In this document: positions 18,146 through 26,103 of the stretch, in pieces | How positions within the stretch are numbered: position 1 is the first letter of the stretch | Layout of the letters: each line of letters begins with the position of its first letter | NCBI RefSeq assembly: GCF_035515035.1 | Contig: NZ_DATJCA010000106.1 | Span: 103,018-167,017, forward strand | DNA length: 64,000 nt | Direction of reading: 5' to 3' | From: Gelidibacter sp035515035 | Lineage (GTDB): Bacteria > Bacteroidota > Bacteroidia > Flavobacteriales > Flavobacteriaceae | The notes under the pieces: model-generated | Seen by the model: the letters and a program-made list of their open reading frames with translations, nothing else | Told to the model about the DNA's origin: nothing | Databases searched by the model: none | Made by a program: the position numbers and the translations under genes

Positions 18146-18907
18146 ATGTACGCAATTGTAGAGATAGCAGGGCAACAATTCAAAGTTGAAAAAGACCAGA
18201 AAGTGTTTGTTCACCGTTTAGCAACAGAAGAAGGAAAGACGGTGTCTTTCGATAATGTTCTTTTGATTGGTGATGGTGATAAATTTACTTTAGGCGCCCC
18301 AGCTATAGACGGAGCTCAAGTAGGAGCAAAAGTCTTAAGTCACCTTAAAGGTGATAAAGTTATCGTTTTCAAGAAGAAAAGACGTAAAGGTTACCGTGTA
18401 AAAAACGGACACCGTCAAGCTCTTACTGAAATCATTATTGAGAGCATTGTTGCTTCAGGAGCTACTAAAGCCGACAAAACTGTAAAGGCTAAACCTGCTA
18501 AGGCAGAAAAGCCAGCAAAAGCTGAAAAAGCTGCGCCAGTTAAAGAGGCAAAGAAAGTAGAACCTAAGAAACCTGCTAAAAAAGAAGTTGAAGTAAGTGA
18601 GAATCTTATAACTCGTGCAGAGCACAGAGCGGAAGATGCGAACGTTGAAATCAACATTGAAAAAGTACTTAACAGTATTGGAACTGCTTTAAAGGCAGAT
18701 GCTGATGATCTAAAATTGATCAACGGAATCGGTCCTGTTTACGAAGAGAAGCTTAACGAATTAGGTATTTATACGTTTGAGCAAATCAGCAAATTGAAAG
18801 CTGCTGATAGAGAAGAACTTTCAGCTATCGATGGTATCACTCGTGAGAAAATCGAAACTGAAGAGTGGGTAAAACAAGCTAAAGCTTTGTTGAAAGACAA
18901 AAAATAA
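18146..18907 (+). CDS. rplU: Ribosomal protein L21 with C-terminal helix-hairpin-helix extension
   Basis: 253 residues, more than twice the usual L21 length of about 100. Residues 1-103 are L21 (MYAIVEIAGQQFKVEKDQ start; KKKRRKGYRVKNGHRQ near the end), which binds 23S rRNA domain II. Residues 104-150 are a Lys/Ala/Pro/Glu linker. Residues 180-253 carry a helix-hairpin-helix unit (LKLINGIGPVYEEKLNELGI ... LSAIDGITREKIE) of the kind that binds nucleic acids. There is no frameshift; the fusion is continuous. Extended L21 proteins occur in some Flavobacteriaceae, as I recall. It is followed by rpmA 48 bases later. Confidence 0.95.
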   Translation: MYAIVEIAGQQFKVEKDQKVFVHRLATEEGKTVSFDNVLLIGDGDKFTLGAPAIDGAQVGAKVLSHLKGDKVIVFKKKRRKGYRVKNGHRQALTEIIIESIVASGATKADKTVKAKPAKAEKPAKAEKAAPVKEAKKVEPKKPAKKEVEVSENLITRAEHRAEDANVEINIEKVLNSIGTALKADADDLKLINGIGPVYEEKLNELGIYTFEQISKLKAADREELSAIDGITREKIETEEWVKQAKALLKDKK

Positions 18908-18955
18908 TATAATAACCTGTTTGCCAAAAAGGCAAATATTTAAAACCTTAAGACA

Positions 18956-19216
18956 ATGGCTCATAAAAAAGGAGTTGGTAGTTCGAAAAACGGTAGAGAC
19001 TCAGAATCGAAACGCCTTGGTGTGAAGATTTTTGGTGGTCAAGCTGCTGTTGCTGGAAATATCATCGTAAGACAAAGAGGCTATACACATCACCCAGGTG
19101 AAAACGTGTATGGCGGAAAAGATCACACTTTGCATGCACAAGTTGATGGTCTAGTGAAATTCACAAAGAAAAAAGACAATAGGTCTTATGTATCAATTGA
19201 ACCGTTTGAGGTTTAA
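18956..19216 (+). CDS. rpmA: Ribosomal protein L27
   Basis: Large-subunit protein near the peptidyl transferase centre. 86 residues, MAHKKGVGSSKNGRDSESKR start with no Firmicutes-type N-terminal extension; GNIIVRQRGYTHHPGENV is the conserved core. Paired with rplU as in most bacteria and ended by a strong terminator. Confidence 0.98.
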   Translation: MAHKKGVGSSKNGRDSESKRLGVKIFGGQAAVAGNIIVRQRGYTHHPGENVYGGKDHTLHAQVDGLVKFTKKKDNRSYVSIEPFEV

Positions 19217-19239
19217 TCTTTACAGATTCTTTTAATACC

Positions 19240-19274
19240 AAAAAACCCTTTCTGGAAACAGAAAGGGTTTTTTG
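19240..19274 (+). terminator. Terminator after rpmA
   Basis: Stem AAACCCTTTCTG / CAGAAAGGGTTT with a GAAA loop, followed by T residues, 24 bases past the rpmA stop. Confidence 0.92.
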
Positions 19275-19697
19275 GTTCTAGATCTTTGTTATCTGTTTGA
19301 CTATTTTAAACGCTCAAGTCTAACAGTTGTGTCATATCAAAGTTATTAAAATAGGTTATGACAAGGTGTAACCTTTCTATCCTATCCTTCTTACACTGTA
19401 CAGAACAATTTCTTTTCTTTAACTCGTTTTGGATTTATCCATTCCATAAATCATCAATATACTATCCATACACTATCCATGGAGTATCTATGGATTGGAC
19501 CCTTTCTTAACCCGTCCTGAAATAGCTATACAGATTATTAAATTTCTTAGAACAATTATATAGCCGTTGAAGCGGGTTTAGAAATAAATTAAAGTTCGTC
19601 CATTTTTAATGACTCTACAACTTTTATGTAGTCCAAATTTAAGCGTGCTGGCTCTTCCGGCTGATGCTTTTGAACGTTAACGAGATCTCTGGCAGGC
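19275..19697. other. Intergenic stretch with a possible minus-strand gene remnant
   Basis: No whole gene. On the minus strand a 30-40-codon open stretch ending at TAA 19589-19591 reads KPARDLVNVQKHQPEEPA then RLNLDYIKVVESLKMDEL, with codon use like real coding sequence. It has no ATG start and runs back into the 3' end of trpS in another frame. It may be the 3' end of a deleted gene. The part from 19430 to 19500 contains repeated ATACACTATCCATGG-like words. Otherwise nothing recognisable. Confidence 0.3.
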
Positions 19698-20666
19698 TTA
19701 ATAGCCAAGCTTTGTTCGCACCCGTCCCAACACCTCGTCTGCCACTACTCTCGCTTTTTCTGCCCCAACCGCAAGAACTTTATCTATTTCCTCCAAATGG
19801 TTCATATAATAATGATAGCGCTCACGTGGAGTTTCAAATTTTGAAAGGATCAATTCATATAACGCCTGTTTTGCATGTCCATAGCCATAATTTCCTTGCT
19901 CATAGTTTTGCTTCATTGTCTGGGTTTCCTCATCAGAAGCCAATAAGCTATAAATTGTAAAACAATTGCAGTTGCTCCAGTTTTTTGGATCTTCTAAGGG
20001 CGTGCTATCCGTTTCAATGGACATAATTTGTTTACGCAGCTGTTTTTCTGGTAAAAATATGTTGATGTAATTGTTATTACTTTTGCTCATTTTGCTACCA
20101 TCGGTTCCTGGAACAAGCATGGTGTTATCTTGAATTTTACCTTCTGGCATCACAAAAGTTTCACCCATTTTAGCATGAAAACGGGAAGCGACATCTCGGG
20201 TCATTTCAATATGCTGCAATTGATCCTTTCCTACTGGGATAATTTCGGCATCATACAATAGAATATCGGCAGCCATCAACATGGGATAAGTAAACAAGCC
20301 TGCATTCACATCTTCAAGTCGGTCAGCTTTATCCTTAAAACTGTGGGCCAGCATCAAGCGTTGATACGGAAAGAAGCAGCTCAAATACCAGGAAAGCTCT
20401 GTAGTTTGAGGGATATCGCTTTGACGATAAAACACCACTTTTTCAATATCTAAACCGAAAGCCAACCACGTCGCAGCAACGCTATGGGTGTTGTGACGCA
20501 GGGTTTCAGAATCCTTGATTTGGGTTAAGGAATGCATGTCTGCAATAAATAGAAACGAATTGTTTTTAGCGTCATTCGCCATGTTGATGGCTGGCATGAT
20601 TGCGCCTAAAATGTTTCCTAAATGTGGTGTGCCTGTACTTTGTATTCCTGTGAGTATTCTTGCCAT
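19698..20666 (-). CDS. trpS: Tryptophanyl-tRNA synthetase
   Basis: Charges tRNA-Trp. 322 residues. Class I motifs: the HIGH-type HLGN at residues 15-18 (STGTPHLGNILGA) and KMSKS at 192-196 (GSKMSKSNNNY). The tryptophan pocket and anticodon-binding helix bundle fit the bacterial TrpRS-I pattern. The start is ATG 20664-20666; palindromic element copy 2 abuts it. Confidence 0.97.
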   Translation of the reverse strand: MARILTGIQSTGTPHLGNILGAIMPAINMANDAKNNSFLFIADMHSLTQIKDSETLRHNTHSVAATWLAFGLDIEKVVFYRQSDIPQTTELSWYLSCFFPYQRLMLAHSFKDKADRLEDVNAGLFTYPMLMAADILLYDAEIIPVGKDQLQHIEMTRDVASRFHAKMGETFVMPEGKIQDNTMLVPGTDGSKMSKSNNNYINIFLPEKQLRKQIMSIETDSTPLEDPKNWSNCNCFTIYSLLASDEETQTMKQNYEQGNYGYGHAKQALYELILSKFETPRERYHYYMNHLEEIDKVLAVGAEKARVVADEVLGRVRTKLGY

Positions 20667-20670
20667 GTTT

Positions 20671-20696
20671 ACTTCCCGCGAAAGCGGAATCTTTTT
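20671..20696 (-). repeat. Start-codon-proximal palindromic element, copy 2 (trpS)
   Basis: Minus strand AAAAAGATTCCGCTTTCGCG then GGAAGTAAACATG, where ATG starts trpS. Stem TTCCGC / GCGGGAA with a TTTC-type loop. Shares the AATTAAAAAGATTCC flank with copy 4. Confidence 0.75.
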
Positions 20697-20730
20697 AATT
20701 GTTCAACGAACCACAAAGGTAATTTTTTTC

Positions 20731-21060
20731 GAACAATAGCTCAATTAAATTGGCTAGTTTTAAGCCGATGAGTATTTTGAACCCAATTCTTTCGAAGGCA
20801 AAAAACCTTTAGGTTCAACGTAGTTAATCTCATTTTACTCGATCTTATATTCTGGGAAGATTATTAAATTTTTTTAAACAATTGCTCAATTAAATTAATC
20901 ACTTTTGAACAGATGAAAATTTTAAGACCAATTCCTTCGCCGGCAGGAACTCATAGGTCCTACGTAGTTAATCTCTCTTTGGTCAATATCATATGCAGAT
21001 TCAGATGAAATTTTTAAAAAGATAGCTCGATTAAATTACTTAGTTTTGAGGCGATGAACA
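20731..21060 (+). repeat. Three tandem degenerate copies of the plsC 5' region (period about 143 bases)
   Basis: Three related blocks follow one another. Each contains GCTCrATTAAATT, then about 14 bases, then CrATGA-type starts: ATG 20768 (MSILNPI), ATG 20913 (MKILRPI) and ATG 21054 (MNILKYP), the true plsC start. Spacings are 145 and 141 bases. Blocks 1 and 2 also share TACGTAGTTAATCTC after the pseudo-start. The two upstream starts run into stop codons after about 14 and 30 codons. This looks like two successive tandem duplications of the plsC leader plus its first codons, followed by drift. Confidence 0.8.
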
Positions 21061-21794
21061 TCTTAAAATACCCGTTTTGGATCCTCTACCGCATTTGGTT
21101 TTACATTTTAGTAACCGTGCCAATTCTGTTATTGTTTCCAATTTTAGTTCTCTCAATTTTAAAGGAAACCTGGTATCCCTATTTCTTTAAATTGGCGCGT
21201 TTATGGGCTAAAATTATCTTAATAGGTATGGGCTTTAGATGGAGTGTTAAAAAAGATCAACCTTTAGATTCAAAAGAAAGCTACATGTTTATTGCCAATC
21301 ACACCTCTATGGCTGATATAATGTTGATGTTGGTGAGTGCCAAAAATCCTTTTGTATTTGTAGGAAAGGCCGAATTGGCAAAGATTCCTCTTTTTGGGTT
21401 TTTCTATAAACGTACCTGTATTTTGGTGGATAGAAGTTCTGAAAAAAGCCGTAGAGCCGTTTTTTTGAGAGCTCAAAAACGCTTGAGACAGGGGTTGAGC
21501 ATCTGTATTTTTCCCGAAGGAGGAGTGCCGGATGAAAACATTATTTTAGACGATTTTAAGGATGGTGCTTTTAGATTGGCCATTAAGCATCAAATTCCCA
21601 TTGTCCCGATGACTTTTATAGATAATAAAGAGCGTTTTTCTTATGTGTTTTTTAGCGGTGGACCGGGTAAGATGCGTGTTAAGGTCCATAAGTTTTTAAG
21701 TACTGAAGGTCTCACTTCAAAGGATGCAAAAGCTTTAAATGAGCAGGCGAGAACCATAATTCTGGAGCAATTATTGGTTTGTCATAAACACTAA
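21054..21794 (+). CDS. plsC: 1-acyl-sn-glycerol-3-phosphate acyltransferase (PlsC family)
   Basis: Adds the second acyl chain to make phosphatidic acid at the inner membrane. 246 residues. An N-terminal membrane helix (about 12-35) precedes the acyltransferase motifs NHTSMAD (82-88, the His/Asp catalytic pair), the substrate-binding CILVDRSSEKSRR region, FPEGG (near 160) and IPIVPMTF. A second PlsC-family gene lies at 60998, so the chain or substrate preference may differ. The 5' region is triplicated. A bidirectional terminator follows at once. Confidence 0.92.
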   Translation: MNILKYPFWILYRIWFYILVTVPILLLFPILVLSILKETWYPYFFKLARLWAKIILIGMGFRWSVKKDQPLDSKESYMFIANHTSMADIMLMLVSAKNPFVFVGKAELAKIPLFGFFYKRTCILVDRSSEKSRRAVFLRAQKRLRQGLSICIFPEGGVPDENIILDDFKDGAFRLAIKHQIPIVPMTFIDNKERFSYVFFSGGPGKMRVKVHKFLSTEGLTSKDAKALNEQARTIILEQLLVCHKH

Positions 21795-21824
21795 AAAAGC
21801 TGCTCTTGGCATTGAGCAGCTTTT
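21795..21824. terminator. Bidirectional terminator between plsC and the barrel protein gene
   Basis: Perfect stem AAAAGCTGCTC / GAGCAGCTTTT with an eight-base loop, directly after the plsC stop and 41 bases beyond the convergent minus-strand gene. Confidence 0.88.
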
Positions 21825-21865
21825 CTTCGTCATTGCGGATTTGCAAAAACTACCTAACTAAAAAT

Positions 21866-23395
21866 CTAAAATTTAAATCTAAACCCTGTATAAACACCAA
21901 TAAAATATGGTCTAAAATCACCGGCAGTATTGGTAAATGTGTTTAATTGATACTTGAACATTGGCTCAAGATTTAGTTTAAGTGTATGTGATATGTTATA
22001 ATTAAACCCTAATCCAAAATTGGCACTATAACTCGTACTATTGATGTTATTTGCTTCGCCCAAGAGTGATCTTTCATTGTTTAAAACAGTATAAACTTCA
22101 TTGTTATTAAGGAAAAGCGTGCTAAATCCTCCAATGACGTTCATTCCAAATTTGCTGTCTATAATGCTATATTCAACTTCTAAAGGCACTTCAATATATC
22201 CAAATTGCTGTTCTAGGGCACCGTTAACGTTCGAGACCATAAACTGTGGCGCCGATTCTGAATTGATGTTGGACGTACTCATGTAGGCATCTGCTTTTCT
22301 TTGGCTTGTGAAATTGATGTTCTGCAAGTCTTTATTGCGTGTATTGCCACTAGCACTATTGATATCATTAAATGCCATAACCCCATCCGTGCTATAGCCT
22401 AAAGCCACCTTGTTGACTCCGGCTCTAATTTTTATCTTCTCATTGATAGCATAACTACCATTGATGCCATAGCTCATATTGACTTCGCCGCTTTTGCTAT
22501 TATTTACAAATTGATTGGAAATAGTAGAGCCTTTTCCTAAACTGTTAAAATAAACAGGTGCCACATTTGGGGTAATGTTCCATCTGTTTGGTTGCTCTTC
22601 TTTTTCTTTTTCATTTGTCGAATTGGCTTTGGCAATAGCCTCTTCAATACTTTCTTCCTCTTTGTCTAAAGCGAGGATATCCTTATTTTCTTTAAGCGTT
22701 TCAGTTTCTTTTGATATGTTCTGATCTGTAACCTTGGCAATTTGGGTTTGATCTTTCTCAATTTCAAGAATGGTCTTATTACCAACAGAATCTGGTTCTG
22801 TAGTTTTTTGATTGCGATCAAGCTCAGGTAGGTTTGGGGTGTTTTTAGCAACGGCTTCTTTTTTGATAATTGAACCAGACGCCTTCTTCTTTTCAGAATT
22901 AATTATCGTGTTTTGAGCATCCGATGGATTGACTTTGTTGTTACGGGAATTCAATTGCACGAGTTGTGTTGCTGTTTTATCGTTATCTGACTTTTTATTA
23001 ACATCATTTTTCGGGCCATCCTCTGTGATTTCAGGTTGTTCAGTATTTACTAGGCCATTAGAAGTGCTGCTATCTATATCGCCTGAATCCTTTTTATTTT
23101 GATCAACAGCAATATTGTTAGTTGATTTAGATGAACGCGCATTTTCAGTACCGACAGTTTGGGTTTCTGGAATATTAAATTCGTCACCACGATTGAAACT
23201 ATCACCAACCGTAAGTAGCAAAACTAAAACGGCAGCAACGCCGGCTGCAAGCCACCATAAAGGAACCACACGACGTTTGCGCTTGTCCTTATGAAGTGCA
23301 TTGTGGATATTCTCCCACACAGCATCATCTGGAGTAGCTTCAAAATTTTTGAATTTCTCCTGAAAAAGGCGATCTATATGTTTTTTATCATTCAT
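21866..23395 (-). CDS. Anti-sigma-like N-terminus joined to outer-membrane beta-barrel
   Basis: 509 residues. Residues 1-42 are charged and cytosolic-looking (RLFQEKFKNFEATPDDAVWENI, a pattern typical of flavobacterial anti-sigma proteins). Residues 43-64 form one membrane helix (VPLWWLAAGVAAVLVLLLTVG). Residues 65-290 are a low-complexity linker rich in Asn, Lys, Asp, Glu and Thr. The remaining 220 or so residues look like a PorT/OmpW-type barrel with alternating strands and a terminal aromatic (FRPYFIGVYTGFRFKF). It starts directly after the ECF sigma gene, with no gap, so it probably senses or holds that sigma factor. Function inferred from context. Confidence 0.8.
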   Translation of the reverse strand: MNDKKHIDRLFQEKFKNFEATPDDAVWENIHNALHKDKRKRRVVPLWWLAAGVAAVLVLLLTVGDSFNRGDEFNIPETQTVGTENARSSKSTNNIAVDQNKKDSGDIDSSTSNGLVNTEQPEITEDGPKNDVNKKSDNDKTATQLVQLNSRNNKVNPSDAQNTIINSEKKKASGSIIKKEAVAKNTPNLPELDRNQKTTEPDSVGNKTILEIEKDQTQIAKVTDQNISKETETLKENKDILALDKEEESIEEAIAKANSTNEKEKEEQPNRWNITPNVAPVYFNSLGKGSTISNQFVNNSKSGEVNMSYGINGSYAINEKIKIRAGVNKVALGYSTDGVMAFNDINSASGNTRNKDLQNINFTSQRKADAYMSTSNINSESAPQFMVSNVNGALEQQFGYIEVPLEVEYSIIDSKFGMNVIGGFSTLFLNNNEVYTVLNNERSLLGEANNINSTSYSANFGLGFNYNISHTLKLNLEPMFKYQLNTFTNTAGDFRPYFIGVYTGFRFKF

Positions 23396-23938
23396 TTATA
23401 AACTTTGCAAATGGTCTTGCATTTTATACTGTTCGATTTTTTCTTTTAAAATCAGTCGCGCCCTGGAGAGATTTGATTTTGAAGTTCCTGTTGAAATATC
23501 CAACATATCAGCTATTTCCTGGTGCGAATAATCATCTAAAACGTAAAGGTTAAATACCAATCTGTACCTATCGGGCAATTCTTGAATGATGCCTAATAGA
23601 AAATCAAGACTGATTTCATCTTCATCAATTTCAATGGCAACATCTTCTATTTGATCTTCATTGACAATATTAAAAACTCCTACACTTCTGTAACGCTGAA
23701 GCGCTGTGTTAATGGTTATACGTTTCATCCAGCCTTCCAAAGAGCCTTTATGACTAAACTGATCAATCTTTTTAAAAATGGTCACAAAAGAGTCCTGCAG
23801 ATTATCTTGTGCCTCTGCATAGTTTTTTGAATACTTAAGGCAAAGCGAAAACAATTTACCCGAAAAGAGCTTGTATATCTGGCTTTGAGCTTTAGCATCG
23901 TTTTTTTTACAATTGATAATGAGTTGTTCTAAACTCAC
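23396..23938 (-). CDS. ECF-type RNA polymerase sigma factor
   Basis: About 180 residues from GTG 23936-23938 (VSLEQLIINCKK); an upstream TTG extension to 23980 would overlap the preceding lipoprotein gene and lacks sigma homology. Region 2 includes LQDSFVTIFKKIDQF and GWMKRITINTALQRYR. Region 4 (about 120-175) has LPDRYRLVFNLYVLDDYSHQEIADML and the recognition helix STGTSKSNLSRARLILKE. The stop codon abuts the start of the membrane protein gene, a usual ECF/anti-sigma layout. Targets unknown. Confidence 0.93.
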   Translation of the reverse strand: MSLEQLIINCKKNDAKAQSQIYKLFSGKLFSLCLKYSKNYAEAQDNLQDSFVTIFKKIDQFSHKGSLEGWMKRITINTALQRYRSVGVFNIVNEDQIEDVAIEIDEDEISLDFLLGIIQELPDRYRLVFNLYVLDDYSHQEIADMLDISTGTSKSNLSRARLILKEKIEQYKMQDHLQSL

Positions 23939-23960
23939 AGTTATAGTATTAGTGATTCGT

Positions 23961-24377
23961 CTATGCTTCCGGGTCCACAACTGGCACTTCTACAATATAA
24001 TATAAATCCGTTCCGCTATCATCCTTTCCTTGCCAAAACTTAAAGATATAAGTGCCATTGCTGGTCACTTTAAAGTTGAATGTAGCTTCCACTTCTGCTT
24101 CTTCAGAAAGCCCACAATTTTGATTCGGATATACGGAATTGACAACAGCAACAGTGCGTTGGTTCAATTCGCGAGTGTAATAAAAATCAAAAAAAACATA
24201 GCATCCAGCAGGACGAATGTATTTAACTGTAATAGGGTAGACTTCACCAAGTACAAATTCTTCTGGCATGACAACACTTTCTACGGGAAGGATTTCATTA
24301 TAGAAATCATTTGAATCATCAATACTACAAGATGCCAATGACAACAGCACGACACATAAAAAAACAAATTTTTTCAT
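23961..24377 (-). CDS. Hypothetical lipoprotein upstream of ECF sigma gene
   Basis: 138 residues, lipoprotein signal MKKFVFLCVVLLSLASC (Cys17). The mature part is a predicted single beta-sandwich (VEATFNFKVTSNGTYIFKFW), the kind seen in GLPGLI/Ig-like cell-surface lipoproteins. Function unknown. It ends 22 bases before the sigma gene start and may share its transcript. Confidence 0.7.
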   Translation of the reverse strand: MKKFVFLCVVLLSLASCSIDDSNDFYNEILPVESVVMPEEFVLGEVYPITVKYIRPAGCYVFFDFYYTRELNQRTVAVVNSVYPNQNCGLSEEAEVEATFNFKVTSNGTYIFKFWQGKDDSGTDLYYIVEVPVVDPEA

Positions 24378-24453
24378 AAAAAATGGAATTAGGGTATATT
24401 TTTCTTTTTCATTATGTAGATGCGTTTTAATCTTAAAGGTTGCGTCATAAAAT

Positions 24454-24482
24454 AAAAAAAATCCCTTTTTGAGGGATTTTTA
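24454..24482 (-). terminator. Terminator after recA
   Basis: Stem AAATCCC / GGGATTT with a loop of TTTTTGA type and T run on the minus strand, 37 bases past the recA stop. Confidence 0.85.
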
Positions 24483-24518
24483 TAGTTTACGCTTCATGAC
24501 AGCACAAAATGATCTTTT

Positions 24519-25535
24519 TTAGTCGTCACTAGAAGTGGCTGCTTTGGCGATTACTCTAACCTTGGCTTCTAATTCATCACTCAGTTCTGGATTGTCTTTT
24601 ATTAAGGACTTAACGGCATCTCTCCCTTGACCTAATTTTGTTTCTCCGTAGCTGAACCATGAACCGCTCTTCTTTATGATTTCATTTTCAACGGCAATAT
24701 CCAAAATCTCACCAACTTTAGAAATTCCTTCACCATACATAATATCAAACTCCGCCAATTTAAATGGTGGCGCTACTTTATTTTTCACCACTTTTACACG
24801 AGTTTTATTACCAATGACATTCCCATCAGTTTCCTTAATCTGTGTAGAACGTCTGATATCCAATCTCACGGAAGCATAGAATTTTAAAGCGTTACCTCCA
24901 GTGGTAGTTTCAGGATTGCCAAACATCACTCCAATTTTTTCACGCAATTGGTTAATGAAAATAACGGTGCAATTGGTTTTGCTGATGGAACCTGTTAATT
25001 TTCTTAAGGCTTGGGACATCAATCGTGCATGTAGGCCCATTTTTGAGTCGCCCATTTCACCTTCAATTTCACTTTTTGGAGTCAAGGCCGCAACGGAATC
25101 TATCACGACAATATCGATGGCACCAGAGCGAATCAAATTATCGGCAATTTCTAACGCCTGTTCGCCATTATCGGGTTGCGAGATGATCAAGTTTTCTAAA
25201 TCCACGCCCAATTTTTCGGCATAGGTTCTGTCAAAAGCGTGTTCTGCATCAATAAATGCTGCAATCCCACCACTTTTTTGAGCTTCTGCAATGGCATGTA
25301 AGGTCAAGGTTGTTTTACCTGATGATTCTGGTCCATATATTTCAATGACCCTACCACGTGGATACCCACCAACACCTAATGCGATATCCAGACCCAGGGA
25401 GCCTGAAGAAATCGCTTCAACCTCTACTACAGATTGGTCACTCATCATCATTACGGCCCCTTTGCCATAAGCTTTGTCCAACTTGTCTAAAGTTAATTTC
25501 AGTGCTTTTAATTTTGCTTCTTTTTCACTACTCAT
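24519..25535 (-). CDS. recA: Recombinase RecA
   Basis: Strand-exchange and SOS co-protease. 338 residues. Walker A GPESSGKT at 68-75, Walker B VVIDSVAAL near 145-153, DNA-binding loop region MGLHARLMSQALRK and the loop L2 stretch GVMFGNPETTTGG. The C-terminus is acidic (ATSSDD). The start is ATG 25533-25535 and no LexA-type box could be identified upstream. Confidence 0.98.
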   Translation of the reverse strand: MSSEKEAKLKALKLTLDKLDKAYGKGAVMMMSDQSVVEVEAISSGSLGLDIALGVGGYPRGRVIEIYGPESSGKTTLTLHAIAEAQKSGGIAAFIDAEHAFDRTYAEKLGVDLENLIISQPDNGEQALEIADNLIRSGAIDIVVIDSVAALTPKSEIEGEMGDSKMGLHARLMSQALRKLTGSISKTNCTVIFINQLREKIGVMFGNPETTTGGNALKFYASVRLDIRRSTQIKETDGNVIGNKTRVKVVKNKVAPPFKLAEFDIMYGEGISKVGEILDIAVENEIIKKSGSWFSYGETKLGQGRDAVKSLIKDNPELSDELEAKVRVIAKAATSSDD

Positions 25536-25723
25536 TTGTTGTTCTTTTTCTAATTTTTATTGAAGCTAAAATACGACTTTTTTTCATCTTAAAAATCTTT
25601 ATCACGCAACCTTTTTATTGTTTGCGCATCTACATTATAAGATTGGGAAATCTTGCTATGAAATGGGTCCTTTTTACAAGTGGCAACTTTTATCTGACTT
25701 TTAATAACCTTTAAATGTAACAG

Positions 25724-25885
25724 ATGAAGTGTTTTAGGAAAATTGTTTTTAACAGCGCATTAGGCGTTTCAATTGCCCTCTTTTTGAACGGCAATTGTAA
25801 AGCCGATGGAGGCTAGCACAGTACTTATTTTATAAATGGAAATTTAAAAGAGTATGAACGAGTTAGTCCTCGAAAAAGCACTTGA
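25724..25885 (+). pseudogene. Signal-peptide plus MORN-like remnant
   Basis: ATG 25724 opens a 30-codon frame with a signal-peptide-like sequence (MKCFRKIVFNSALGVSIALF). TAG at 25814 interrupts it. The same frame continues for 22 codons as HSTYFINGNLKEYERVSPRK before TGA 25883-25885; YFINGNLKEYE resembles one MORN-type repeat unit. A terminator follows at 25873-25909. I read this as the collapsed remains of a small secreted MORN-repeat protein, but a genuine 30-residue peptide is possible. The rest of the intergenic stretch 25536-26103 shows only the trhO promoter. Confidence 0.4.
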
Positions 25886-25909
25886 GATAACATCTTTAGT
25901 GCTTTTTTT
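25873..25909 (+). terminator. Terminator after the MORN-like remnant
   Basis: Stem AAAAAGCACT / AGTGCTTTTT with a loop of about 13 bases, T run, and A-rich left side, so it could also act on the minus strand. Confidence 0.75.
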
Positions 25910-26064
25910 ATATTGGATGATAAGAGTTTGATGACAGATGTGCCATCAATTTTCGCAAGAGCCACAACGTTCATCAAATGTACAAATATACAAAGCGACT
26001 TACTTTTTAAACTCACCCACAACCACTGCCGACTGAAATACTGCCCACTGAAAACTTTTTTTCC

Positions 26065-26072
26065 TATCTTTG
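26065..26072 (+). promoter_or_regulatory. Putative trhO -7 box (TATCTTTG)
   Basis: TATCTTTG, matching TAnnTTTG, lies 31 bases upstream of the trhO ATG, preceded by TTTTTTTCC. A -33 element is not clear. Confidence 0.55.
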
Positions 26073-26103
26073 CCCAACTTTAACCTTAAAAAATTAGTAT
26101 AGC

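Noticed and set aside
23939..23980. TTG start for the ECF sigma gene
   Set aside because: It would overlap the lipoprotein gene and adds residues unlike sigma factors; GTG 23938 fits better.
25536..26103. A tRNA or riboswitch upstream of trhO
   Set aside because: No cloverleaf or aptamer core found; only a remnant, a terminator and a promoter.
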